Assembly (NCBI RefSeq): GCF_026967985.1
Contig: NZ_JAPVBJ010000001.1
Span: 363,483-427,482 of the forward strand
Origin: Modestobacter sp. VKM Ac-2984
GTDB taxonomy: Bacteria > Actinomycetota > Actinomycetes > Mycobacteriales > Geodermatophilaceae
Reading direction: 5' to 3'
Length of the DNA stretch: 64,000 nt
This document shows, one piece after another, positions 26,275 to 33,689 of the stretch (position 1 is its first letter; each line of letters begins with the position of its first letter). The position numbers were made by a program, and so were the translations under genes. The notes beneath the pieces were generated by a model. That model searched no databases. It was not told the DNA's origin and saw nothing but the letters and a program-made list of their open reading frames with translations.

Positions 26275-27249
26275 CTATCGGATCAGTCGGAGGATGTTGG
26301 TGCCGAGCGCGGGCGCGTCGGAGCTGTAGCTGAAGGCCTCGGAGAGGTCGACGAAGCGGGTGAAGTAGCCGCTCACGCACCGGTCGTTCCCGGAGCACGG
26401 CTTCGGGCTGGTGGAGAACTGGCCGCCGAAGTGGAAGCCGGTGAGCCGGAAGGCCGCATAGCCGTAGACGTGGTACCAGGCGTTGTCCCCTGTGCCGTCG
26501 TGGTCGTCGAAGATCGGGAGCAGGATGGTCCGGCCGATCCAGCTGGTCACGTCGGCAGCGGAGCACGATGAGGGCGGGGTGTTGCCCGTGGAGGAGTACG
26601 AGCGGTTCCCGATGGCGCTGGAGGCCCGGCAGGTGCCCGGATCGGAGTCCAGGTAGCCGAATCCGCCGGGCACGAAGTTCCCCGACGGACCGGTGCACGA
26701 CATGCCGTCCGGCGTCGACTTCGTCAGGTTGATGGTGTGCACGGTGGTCGCCGACGGGAGCCCGCCGTGGGTCTGCCGCTCGAACTCGCACCACGAGAAG
26801 GTCAGCGGCAGCACCGCCGTGCCGGCATCCGGGCTGCCCCAGCCGACGGTGGCCGTGGCCTCGACCGCGGTGGCGTCATGCCCGATGACCGGCGCGAACC
26901 AGTGCTCCACCGGGGTGGTCCCGGTGACCTGGACGCTGAGCGGGGCGGAGCTGAGCACCGGCGGAGCGGTGCTCGCGTCCCCGTCGTTGGCCGCCACGAC
27001 GGCCGACGCGGTCGCGACCATGTCACCGCAGGCCCCGCGGGCACAGTCCTGGGCGACCGCGAAGGCCGCCGCATCGGCGGCGGTCTGGAGCCGGGCCCGC
27101 TCGGCGTACAACGCGCCGACGTCTACGGCGATGGCCGCGAAGCCGAGCATCGGGACCATCAGCAGCGCGAGTACGACGGCGGCCGCCCCGTGCTCGTCGC
27201 CGAGCCGGCCCGCCGTCCGTCGGGTGAACCGGGAGATCAGCCGTTGCAT
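26275..27249 (-). CDS. tadG: TadG-like pilus-associated protein (Flp minor component)
   Basis: 324 residues from ATG 27249, overlapping the tadE 3' end by 13 bases. The N-terminal cytoplasmic stretch and a pseudopilin-like helix (HGAAAVVLALLMVPMLGFAA, with IAVDVGALY next) are the TadG/TadE hallmark. After it come AERARLQTAADAAAFA and a large extracellular region with several Cys (CARGAC, WCEFERQ, MSCTG, TCRAS, SSCSA, KPCSGNDRC) that may form disulfides, unusual in this otherwise Cys-poor operon. It likely sits on the cell surface as a minor pilin or anchoring subunit. Confidence 0.85.
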   Translation of the reverse strand: MQRLISRFTRRTAGRLGDEHGAAAVVLALLMVPMLGFAAIAVDVGALYAERARLQTAADAAAFAVAQDCARGACGDMVATASAVVAANDGDASTAPPVLSSAPLSVQVTGTTPVEHWFAPVIGHDATAVEATATVGWGSPDAGTAVLPLTFSWCEFERQTHGGLPSATTVHTINLTKSTPDGMSCTGPSGNFVPGGFGYLDSDPGTCRASSAIGNRSYSSTGNTPPSSCSAADVTSWIGRTILLPIFDDHDGTGDNAWYHVYGYAAFRLTGFHFGGQFSTSPKPCSGNDRCVSGYFTRFVDLSEAFSYSSDAPALGTNILRLIR

Positions 27250-27641
27250 CGCATGACTCCCTTCGCCGTCAGGTCGAGGCCGGAGCCGAAGAACCCGGTC
27301 AGGTAGGGCTTGGGGTAGCTGATGGTCACGCTCACGTAGGTGCTGCTGCTGGTTCCGCCGATGAGCGGGCACGAGGCGGGGGTGATGGCGATCTGTGCGT
27401 CGGTGATCCCGGGGATCACCGTGGAGGCAGCGCCGCGGACGGCGGACCGCGCCGCGGCCTGGTCGTTCTGCAGGGCCATCGCCCGGGCTCCCTCACGGGC
27501 GGCCGCGGACAGCGTTCCCTGCACCGAGAAGGCGTGCCCGAACTCGGCGATGCCGAGCACCAGCACGATGAGCAGCGGGACGATCATCGCGAACTCCACC
27601 GCGCTCGCTCCACGCTCGCCGCGCAGCCGTCGTCCGACCAC
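27237..27641 (-). CDS. tadE: TadE-like pseudopilin
   Basis: 134 residues from GTG 27641, which has a near-perfect AGGAGGT ribosome binding site five bases upstream; longer frames lack this. The motif RGASAVEFAMIVPLLIVLVL is the TadE class signature: a prepilin-type cleavage site followed by a hydrophobic helix with the Glu at +5. A small globular domain with AAREGARAMALQNDQAAA follows. Minor pseudopilins of this type need the prepilin peptidase for maturation, and the peptidase gene next to the operon is broken. Confidence 0.87.
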   Translation of the reverse strand: MVGRRLRGERGASAVEFAMIVPLLIVLVLGIAEFGHAFSVQGTLSAAAREGARAMALQNDQAAARSAVRGAASTVIPGITDAQIAITPASCPLIGGTSSSTYVSVTISYPKPYLTGFFGSGLDLTAKGVMRCNG

Positions 27642-27683
27642 GTCCCACCTCCTCGTTCCTACGTCGGGGCTCCCTGGCGCAGC

Positions 27684-27715
27684 GGCGCGGCGGCCCCCGG
27701 AGGGACCGCCGCGCC
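27684..27715 (-). terminator. Intercistronic hairpin between flp and tadE
   Basis: GGCGCGGCGG (27684-27693) and CCGCCGCGCC (27706-27715) form a perfect 10-bp stem with a 12-base loop, 32 bases after the flp stop and before the tadE ribosome binding site. It could attenuate transcription or stabilise the flp mRNA end, giving more pilin than machinery. Confidence 0.65.
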
Positions 27716-27747
27716 CGGCAGCCACTACTGGACTCAGGCGCGCGGCG

Positions 27748-27960
27748 TCAGCCCGTGACGGTCCCGCCGAGCTTCGTGGTGATGGTCGTGAAGAGGGTGT
27801 TCAGCTGGCCACCGAGCGCGGTGACGGCGACGATGATCACGACGGCGATGAGGCCGACCATCAGGCCGTACTCGACGGCGGTCGCGCCCTTCTCCTCCTT
27901 CTTCAGCCGGTCGGTGGCGAAGGAGGCGAGGGTGTACAGGGTGGTGTAGAGCTGGACCAC
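27748..27960 (-). CDS. flp: Flp family type IVb pilin
   Basis: 70 residues from GTG 27960 with GGGAG upstream. A charged leader ending RLKKEEKG precedes ATAVEYGLMVGLIAVVIIVA, the Flp signature: cleavage after Gly, Glu at +5 followed by Tyr, then a membrane helix. The short C-terminus is LGGTVTG. Mature Flp subunits polymerise into thin adhesive pili. This is the first gene of the operon, followed by a strong hairpin. Confidence 0.93.
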   Translation of the reverse strand: MVQLYTTLYTLASFATDRLKKEEKGATAVEYGLMVGLIAVVIIVAVTALGGQLNTLFTTITTKLGGTVTG

Positions 27961-28155
27961 GGTGATCTCCCGAGGGTGTCTGGCCGGCTGGCACCGGTCG
28001 GCTGACCAGTCCTTGCGGCTGCACCGAGACCATCGAGTTCCACTAGGGCGAACTTGAGCAACGCCCCCCGTCCGGGGTAACGACGCCAGCCGTCCGGGGG
28101 TCGGTCACCGGCGACCGTCACAGAGAGTTGTGACCCGGGCCACGGGCCTGTTGCA
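27961..28155 (-). promoter_or_regulatory. Upstream region of the flp/tad operon with a candidate FliA-like promoter
   Basis: No gene is seen here. On the minus strand CTCA (28055-28058) and CTCGAT (28032-28037) are 17 bases apart, about 72 bases ahead of the flp start. This loosely resembles the CTCA-N15-17-GCCGAA pattern reported for motility sigma factor promoters in Actinoplanes. The match is partial, so the sigma class is a guess; a promoter somewhere in this stretch is nonetheless required by the operon. Confidence 0.35.
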
Positions 28156-28595
28156 TCAGGGGAACGGGAGTGCAACTCCGACAGCCGCACCGAGCAGCAT
28201 CGCCGGCCCGAACGGCAGGGAACTGCTGCGCCGGACCCGGCCGGCGGCGAGCAGGATGAGGGCGAGGCCGGCCCGGACGACGAACCCGGCCGCCGCACCG
28301 ACCAGCAGCGCCGAGCAGCAGGAAGGCGGGCAGCTCCGCCGTCGGACCGATGCGCAGCGCGATCAGGCCGGCGAGCAGGCCGGTGGCCACCGCGAGGACC
28401 GGCGGGCGGACCGCGGCGCTCCCCGGGCCATGAGGTCGGCCGGTCGCGCGCCGGCCGACCACGGGAACCGCCCGGCGCCCCGGTTCCCAGTGCTCCGGCG
28501 AGCAGACCGAACAGCGAGGCGCCGACGGTGACCGCGGTCAGCGCGGGGTCACCGGACAGGCTCCTGGCCGCCCTGACACGCCGCCACTCCTGCAC
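28156..28595 (-). pseudogene. Remnant of a prepilin peptidase (A24, TadV-like) gene
   Basis: Fragments of one protein occur in three reading frames, minus strand. The N-terminal helix (LTAVTVGASLFGLLAGALG) reads near 28555, then after a frame change VLAVATGLLAGLIALRIGPT and AELPAFLLLGAA (about 28300-28400), then in a third frame LLVGAAAGFVVRAGLALILL and SSSLPFGPAMLLGAAVGVA up to the TGA at 28156. Prepilin peptidases normally hold two catalytic Asp-containing segments between the second and last fragments; here these are joined directly, so about 100 codons with the active site are gone. The C-terminal PFGPAMLLGA is the recognisable end of the family. It precedes flp on the same strand. Confidence 0.72.
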
Positions 28596-28643
28596 CCGGC
28601 AGGCCGGGAGCCCGCGCGTCCGGCCGGCTCACCGAAACCGGGC

Positions 28644-29063
28644 TCAGTGCCCGGTCGGGCGGGGCGTCCCCGGGACACCTGGACCGAGCAGCCGCTCGAT
28701 GATGCGGCGGTCACCCGGCCAGGCGTCCAGCAGCACGTCCCGGGGCACCCGGCGGGCCGCGTAGCGCAGCGCCAGGGCGACCACCACGACGTCGTCCAGC
28801 GGCCCGATGACCGGCAGGAACTCCGGGATCAGGTCGATCGGCGAGAGCACCCACAGCCCGGCCAGCAACAGCGCCACCTTCGCCCGGCGCGGCACCGCAG
28901 GATGCCGGCGCAGCCGGCGGAGAGCGGTGGCGCAGGCGGGGAGGAACCGGGCCAGCTCCCGAGCCGTGCCCGGCGGCAGCGTGCGGGCCAGCAGCACGAG
29001 CACCGCCCAGCTGAGCAGGACGACGGCCACGGCGACGCCCACCCAGGTCAGCCAGCGCGTCAC
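28644..29063 (-). CDS. YkvA/DUF1232 family membrane protein
   Basis: 139 residues from GTG 29063. An N-terminal transmembrane helix (TRWLTWVGVAVAVVLLSWAV) leads to the DUF1232 core: RAKVALLLAGLWVLSPIDLI then PEFLPVIGPLDDVVVVALAL, two hydrophobic helices with the conserved SPIDLIPEF-PVIGxLDD pattern. The function of the family is unknown; it is a small membrane protein found across bacteria. The open frame continues upstream, but nothing conserved lies there and it would run into the rnpB region. Confidence 0.85.
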   Translation of the reverse strand: MTRWLTWVGVAVAVVLLSWAVLVLLARTLPPGTARELARFLPACATALRRLRRHPAVPRRAKVALLLAGLWVLSPIDLIPEFLPVIGPLDDVVVVALALRYAARRVPRDVLLDAWPGDRRIIERLLGPGVPGTPRPTGH

Positions 29064-29219
29064 CCGCGCAGTCTCCCAGCCCACCGCCCGACCGGAAGAA
29101 CCGACCGCAGGGGTGCCCAGGGGGACGGAGACGGCTCGTGTGCCCTGTGGGGTGGCCGTGAGACGACACGGTGCAGCAACCTGCGGGGAACTGCTGGACG
29201 GTCTGCCTACCGTCCGGCC

Positions 29220-29426
29220 ATGCGCCCGAAGCGACTCCCCCCGGTCCCCCAGCCCACCGCCCGCCTGCAGCAGCTGACGCTGATCGCCGCAGCCCGGGTG
29301 AGCGCCTGCCGGACGGCGTCCAGCCAGCAGATCACCGACATCGTGCGGGTCACGGTGGACGACGAGGTGGACACCACCACGTTCCGGGCGATCGTCGCCG
29401 AGGTCGGCGGTGACGCCCTGCGCTGA
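29220..29426 (+). CDS. Small hypothetical protein
   Basis: 68 residues from ATG 29220 (MRPKRLPPVPQPTAR). No family recognised. The middle reads LQQLTLIAAARVSACRTASS, then QQITDIVRVTVDDEVDTTTF, with codon use typical of this genome and a plausible helix-strand mix. It lies between the divergent YkvA gene and rnpB, with no strong ribosome binding site. It could be a shadow, but its length and codon bias favour a real gene weakly. Confidence 0.45.
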   Translation: MRPKRLPPVPQPTARLQQLTLIAAARVSACRTASSQQITDIVRVTVDDEVDTTTFRAIVAEVGGDALR

Positions 29427-29459
29427 CCGCCGGGCACGGCGCACCGGGCGAGCGCCGAC

Positions 29460-29477
29460 GCCTCCCCGGAGGGAGGC
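29460..29477 (-). terminator. Hairpin after the RNase P RNA gene
   Basis: GCCTCCC (29460-29466), loop CGGA, GGGAGGC (29471-29477): a perfect 7-bp stem, about 15 bases beyond the 3' end of rnpB on the minus strand. Confidence 0.6.
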
Positions 29478-29491
29478 AGCGGCTGAGGGGG

Positions 29492-29904
29492 CGACGGACG
29501 AGTCGGCCTGTACGCCGGGTTCTGTCCCCGGGCGCCTCGCGGCGTCCCGATGAGCGGCCATCCATCTAGGCCTGCCGTTGCCGACAGGCTCGAGCGGTCC
29601 ACCCGCAGGCTCGGGCGGGCAGCCCTCGAACGCCTGCGCAGGACGGCGGCGGACCGCCGTCCCTTTTCGACCTTGCTCCGGGTGGGGTTTACCGAGCCAC
29701 ACCGGTCACCCGGTGTGCGGTGGTCTCTTACACCGCCGTTTCACCCTTACCAGTGCGAGCACTGGCGGTCTGTTCTCTGTGGCACTTTCCCGCGGGTCAC
29801 CCCGGGTCGCTGTTGGCGACCACCCTGCCCTGTGGAGCCCGGACGTTCCTCGGCGGCAAGGTCTCCCCCACCGACGCGACCGCCCAGCCGACTCGTCCGT
29901 CGTG
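29492..29904 (-). ncRNA. rnpB: RNase P RNA, bacterial type A
   Basis: The minus strand holds the conserved core of the catalytic RNA that trims tRNA 5' ends. Near the 5' side are GAGGAACGTCCGGGCTC and ACAGAGAACAGACCGCC, the near-universal CR elements; near the 3' side are GGTAAACCCCACCCGGAGCA and AGAACCCGGCGTACAGGCC. The two ends pair as the P1 stem: ACGGACGAGTCGGC at the 5' end and GCCGACTCGTCCGT at the 3' end, which fixes the boundaries to within a few bases. Length about 410 nt, normal for type A. The clear P1 and core make the call secure even without covariance software. Confidence 0.95.
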
Positions 29905-29941
29905 TCGGCAGCCTACCCCCGCCGCTCAGGCCGGCTGCGGC

Positions 29942-30670
29942 TCAGCCCCAGTAGAGCCGGAAGCCGACCTGGCGCCCGCCGTCCTCGGTCAGCGTGGCCA
30001 TGTCGACCTGCCGGCGGGCCTGCTCCTCGACCGGGTCGTCGGACAGCGCCTCGAGGTAGCGGCGGTGCTCGACGAGGGAGGCGACGGCGGTCTCGACGCC
30101 GGCGCTGACGTCGACCACGTGCGGCGGCGGGTACCCGACCGCGTGCACGGCCACGTACTGCACGCCCGACCAGGGCGTCTCGGTCAGGTCGGGGAAGATC
30201 CACTCGTTGCCCGCGTCGGCGACGGCGTCCAGCAGCGACCGGGTCAGCGCCCGGTGGTCGGCGGAGTTCAGCGCGCCGGGGGTGACCTCCGGCGGGGTCC
30301 AGGTGTCCCCGCCGTGCATGACCACGACCAGGTCGGGCCGGTGCCGGCGCAGCGCCCCGGCGAGGTCCCGGCGCAGCTGCAGGTCGGCGACGAGCACGCC
30401 GTCGGAGTGGTCGAGGAACTCCACCTCCGAGACGCCGACGACGGCGGCCGAGCGGCGCTCCTCCTCCTCGCGCAGCGGACCGGCCTCGGCCGGGGACAGC
30501 CCGGCGATGCCCGCCTCGCCGCGGGTGGCCAGCAGGTAGTGCACCTCCTTGCCTGCCGCCGTCCACACCGCGACCGCAGCCGCGGGGCCGTACTCGATGT
30601 CGTCGGGGTGGGCGGCGACGACGAGCGCGCGCTGCCAGTCGTCCGGGAACGGGGCGCGGGCGGTGGCCAT
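29942..30670 (-). CDS. PIG-L family deacetylase (LmbE-like)
   Basis: 242 residues from ATG 30670. The family zinc motif AAHPDDIEYG is near the N-terminus (about 19-28) and the distal His/Asp region is NSADHRALTRSLLDAVADAG, with VVVMHGGDTW between. PIG-L enzymes remove N-acetyl groups from sugar conjugates; MshB and Mca of mycothiol metabolism belong here, but those have a different HPDDE motif and are longer, so this is probably another member. It lies 17 bases downstream of a DHA2 efflux pump, probably the same transcript, suggesting deacetylation of something that is exported. Confidence 0.85.
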   Translation of the reverse strand: MATARAPFPDDWQRALVVAAHPDDIEYGPAAAVAVWTAAGKEVHYLLATRGEAGIAGLSPAEAGPLREEEERRSAAVVGVSEVEFLDHSDGVLVADLQLRRDLAGALRRHRPDLVVVMHGGDTWTPPEVTPGALNSADHRALTRSLLDAVADAGNEWIFPDLTETPWSGVQYVAVHAVGYPPPHVVDVSAGVETAVASLVEHRRYLEALSDDPVEEQARRQVDMATLTEDGGRQVGFRLYWG

Positions 30671-30687
30671 GCCCGGAGTCTGCCCGC

Positions 30688-32208
30688 TCAGCGCGCCGGG
30701 GCGGTCTCCGGCTCCGCCGCCCGCGGCCCGCCCTGGCTCGGGGCCGGGGCGCGCACCAGCCACAGCACCAGCAGCCCGCCCACGATGCCGGCGCCGCCAC
30801 TGACCAGGAACACCTCCCGCAGCCCGCTGGCGTAGGCACTGCCGAGCAGGTCGGCGAGCCCGGCCCGGTCCGCGGGGGGCGCCGAGCCGACGAGCTGACC
30901 GGCCTGGCCGGCGGTCAGCGCGGAGGCGGTGTCCGCGGGGTCGGCTGCGCCGGCGTCCCGGAGCACGCCGGCCGCCTGCGCGGTGAAGACGCTGCCGAGC
31001 ACCGCCACGCCGAGGGCGAAACCGAGCTGCCGGGCGGTGTTCACCGCCCCCGACGCCATCCCGCTGCGCTCGCGCGGCACCGCGGCCAGCGCCGAGGACG
31101 CCAGCGTCGGGTTGGCCACCCCGACCCCGATGCCCAGCACGGCCAGCCCCGGGACCAGGACCCGCCACGAGGAGTCGGCCTGCACGAACGCCATCAGCAG
31201 CTCGGCGACGCCGATGACGACCAGCCCGCCGCCGAGCACGAACCGCGGGGGCATCGTCTGGAGCCAGCGCCCGGCGAAGGCGGCCACGACGAAGCTGAAC
31301 GCCGAGAGCGGGATGAACACCAGCCCGGCCTGCAGCGGCGAGAGCCCGAGCACCGACTGCAGCCACAGCGAGATGTAGAGGCTGCCGCTGAACGCCGCGG
31401 CGTTCAGCAGCAGCGCGCCGAGCATGATCCCGGTGAAGGAGCGGTTGCCGAACAGCCGGACGTCGAGCATCGGCGCCGGGCGACCGCGCTCGACGCGCAC
31501 CCAGGCGGCCAGCACGAGGACGCCGGCGGCCAGCGGGCCCCAGGCGACCGGGGCGCTCCACCCGTCGGCGGCGGCGCGCACGAGGCCGAAGACGAGCCCC
31601 GAGGCGCCGAGGGTGAACAGCACGATGCCGGGGACGTCGGGCCGCGGGGCGTTCGGCTGGCGCGTCTCCTGCACCGCGATGAGGGTCAGCACGACACCGA
31701 ACACGCTGATCGGCAGGTTGACGAAGAAGATCCACCGCCAGTCCAGCTCGGTGAGCGCGCCACCGAGGATCGGGCCCAGGGCCGCGGCCGCCCCGACCAC
31801 GGCCCCCCAGACGCCGAAGGCGGTCCCGCGGTCGCGCCCCTCGTAGCTGGTGTTGATTAGCGCGATGGTGGTGGCCAGCATGGCCGCCGCCCCGATGCCC
31901 TGCACCGCCCGCGCCCCGATCAGCAGCTCAGCGCTGGGGGCGAGCCCGCAGGCCAGCGACGCCACGGCGAAGAGCACCAGGCCGATCAGGGAGACCCGGC
32001 GCCGCCCGTACAGGTCGGCGAGCGACCCGGCGCCCAGCACCAGGGCCGCCAGCGCGAGGGCGTACACGTCGACGACCCACTGGAGCTGACCGAAGCTGGT
32101 GTCCAGGTCGGTGGCCATGTCGGGCAGGGCGACGTTCACGATCGTGACGTCGATGAGGAGCATGAACGTGCCGGTGCAGATCGCGACCAGCGGCAGCCAC
32201 GTGCGCAT
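30688..32208 (-). CDS. DHA2 (EmrB/QacA) family multidrug efflux MFS transporter
   Basis: 506 residues from ATG 32208 (MRTWLPLVAICTGTFMLLID). Fourteen transmembrane helices are apparent. Hallmarks include MLLIDVTIVNVALPDM in helix 1, WVVDVYALALAALVLGAG in helix 2, the loop GSLADLYGRRRV between helices 2 and 3, and GAAAALGPILGGALTELDWR in helix 5 (motif C), which marks proton antiporters. It should export drugs or metabolites using the proton gradient. The longer open frame upstream overlaps the divergent regulator and is rejected. PIG-L follows; the tandem Lrp-type regulator is divergent. Confidence 0.92.
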   Translation of the reverse strand: MRTWLPLVAICTGTFMLLIDVTIVNVALPDMATDLDTSFGQLQWVVDVYALALAALVLGAGSLADLYGRRRVSLIGLVLFAVASLACGLAPSAELLIGARAVQGIGAAAMLATTIALINTSYEGRDRGTAFGVWGAVVGAAAALGPILGGALTELDWRWIFFVNLPISVFGVVLTLIAVQETRQPNAPRPDVPGIVLFTLGASGLVFGLVRAAADGWSAPVAWGPLAAGVLVLAAWVRVERGRPAPMLDVRLFGNRSFTGIMLGALLLNAAAFSGSLYISLWLQSVLGLSPLQAGLVFIPLSAFSFVVAAFAGRWLQTMPPRFVLGGGLVVIGVAELLMAFVQADSSWRVLVPGLAVLGIGVGVANPTLASSALAAVPRERSGMASGAVNTARQLGFALGVAVLGSVFTAQAAGVLRDAGAADPADTASALTAGQAGQLVGSAPPADRAGLADLLGSAYASGLREVFLVSGGAGIVGGLLVLWLVRAPAPSQGGPRAAEPETAPAR

Positions 32209-32262
32209 GGTGCCACTGTGCAACGGTCCTGGGACGGAACCCGGCTCGCCCGGCCCGCGGTG

Positions 32263-32288
32263 ACGGGATCCTCCATCTCGGGTCCCGT
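32263..32288. promoter_or_regulatory. Inverted repeat between the efflux pump and its Lrp-type regulator
   Basis: ACGGGATCC and GGGTCCCGT form 8 of 9 pairs around an 8-base spacer, ending 8 bases before the regulator start, in an 88-base divergent spacer. It is a natural candidate for autoregulation and control of the pump. Confidence 0.45.
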
Positions 32289-32296
32289 GGTGCAGG

Positions 32297-33304
32297 ATGG
32301 CGACCGTGCTCGACGCAGTGGACCGCCAGATCGTGCACGCCATGCAGGTCGACGGCCGGACCCCGTTCAGTCGCATCGGCGCCGTCCTGGGCGTCTCGGA
32401 GCAGACCGTGGCCCGCCGGTGGCGGCGGCTGCGGGCCGACGGTGTGGTCCGGGTGCTCGGGCTCACCACCCCGGAGGCCGCCGAGCCCAGCTGGCACATC
32501 CGGATGCGGGTGCAGCCGGCCGCCGCGGGGGCCGTGGCGGACGCCCTGGCCCGCCGTCCCGACGTCTCGTGGGTGAGCCTGACCGCCGGCGGCGCGGAGA
32601 TCACCTGCTCCACGCGCCCCCGCACGACCCGCCAGCGCGACGCCCTGCTGCTGGACCGGCTGCCGCGCACCGTCCAGGTCATCGACCTGGCCGCGTTCTC
32701 GGTGCTGCACTCCTACGTCGGCGGCGCCTACGAGTGGACCGACTTCGACGACCCGCTCAGCGCAGAGCAGATCGCCGCCCTGGGCTCCGAATCGGCCCGG
32801 ACGACCCCCACCCCCGTGGTGCTGGACCCGGAGGACGAGCTGCTGCTCGCCGCGCTCGCCACCGACGGCCGGCTCAGCTGGGCCGAGCTCGCCGGGGTCA
32901 CCGGCTGGTCGGAGAGCCGGGTGGCCCGGCGGGTGGATGCGCTGCGCTCGGCCGGCGCCCTCTACTTCGACCTGGAGATCGCCACCGAGCTGCTCGGGCA
33001 CCCGGTGAGCGCGCTGCTCTGGCTGGGCGTCGCCCCGAAGGACATCGCCCACGTCGGTGAGTCCCTGGCCCGCGCGCCGGAGACCGGCTTCACCGCAGTC
33101 GTCACCGGCCCGGCCAACCTGATGGTGGCGGTGACCTGCCGGGACACCGCCCACCTGTACCGCTTCCTCACCGACCGGGTCGGCGCCCTGCCGGTGCGCA
33201 CGCTGGAGACCTCGACGGTGCTGCGCCGGGTCAAGCAGGCCGGCAGCCTGATGGACGGCCCGCGGCTCACCGACCCCGAGCCGCCCCCGGTCCGCGGCCG
33301 CTGA
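32297..33304 (+). CDS. Lrp/AsnC family regulator with two tandem copies of the domain
   Basis: 335 residues from ATG 32297, about twice the length of a normal Lrp protein. The first helix-turn-helix is LDAVDRQIVHAMQVDGRTP then FSRIGAVLGVSEQTVARRWR, followed by a RAM-like region. The second is PEDELLLAALATDGRLSWAE then LAGVTGWSESRVARRVDALR, with its own RAM domain (VSALLWLGVAPKDIAHVGES and VTGPANLMVAVTCRDTAHLY). A fused double Lrp can act as a pseudo-dimer and bind a small ligand such as an amino acid. It sits divergent from the DHA2 pump, the usual target layout. Confidence 0.88.
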   Translation: MATVLDAVDRQIVHAMQVDGRTPFSRIGAVLGVSEQTVARRWRRLRADGVVRVLGLTTPEAAEPSWHIRMRVQPAAAGAVADALARRPDVSWVSLTAGGAEITCSTRPRTTRQRDALLLDRLPRTVQVIDLAAFSVLHSYVGGAYEWTDFDDPLSAEQIAALGSESARTTPTPVVLDPEDELLLAALATDGRLSWAELAGVTGWSESRVARRVDALRSAGALYFDLEIATELLGHPVSALLWLGVAPKDIAHVGESLARAPETGFTAVVTGPANLMVAVTCRDTAHLYRFLTDRVGALPVRTLETSTVLRRVKQAGSLMDGPRLTDPEPPPVRGR

Positions 33305-33664
33305 TCAGCGGCCTCGGGCGACCCGCAGCGCGGCGCTGAGCATCGGCACCTGGAAGGGGATCCGCGCCACCGCGACCGTGAGCCTGGCCGGGTCGCGCCG
33401 GAACCTGCGGAGCGTCTGGGCGTGTGCGGGCAGCACGCCGACCAGCACGGCCGCCGCGGCCCAGCCCCCGAGCCGGCGGGTCCGCGGGACGGCGAGCAGG
33501 GCAGCCGTGGCCAGCTCGGCCACCCCGCTGCCGGTCACCCACGGCCGCGCGGGCCCCAGCTCCGGGGGGATCATCCAGTCGTAGGTCTGCGGCCGCACCA
33601 GGTGCACCGCGCCCGACCCGGCCATCCCGGCGGCCATCACCAGTGCGCGCACGTCGTCCCTCAT
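33305..33664 (-). CDS. DoxX-like small membrane protein
   Basis: 119 residues from ATG 33664. Four hydrophobic helices are visible: ALVMAAGMAGSGAVHLVRPQ, TGSGVAELATAALLAVPRTR, LGGWAAAAVLVGVLPAHAQT and a C-terminal segment. The His in GAVHLVRP and the pattern YDWMIPPELGPARPW are common in actinobacterial DoxX-like proteins. Role unknown, possibly in quinone or redox stress. Its start codon is complementary to a possible ATG of the divergent TSUP gene. Confidence 0.75.
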   Translation of the reverse strand: MRDDVRALVMAAGMAGSGAVHLVRPQTYDWMIPPELGPARPWVTGSGVAELATAALLAVPRTRRLGGWAAAAVLVGVLPAHAQTLRRFRRDPARLTVAVARIPFQVPMLSAALRVARGR

Positions 33665-33689
33665 GAACCGGACAGTAGGCTCCGCGCCC

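Noticed and set aside
32209..32682. N-terminal extension of the DHA2 transporter
   Set aside because: It would run through the divergent Lrp-type gene and precedes helix 1 with no conserved residues.
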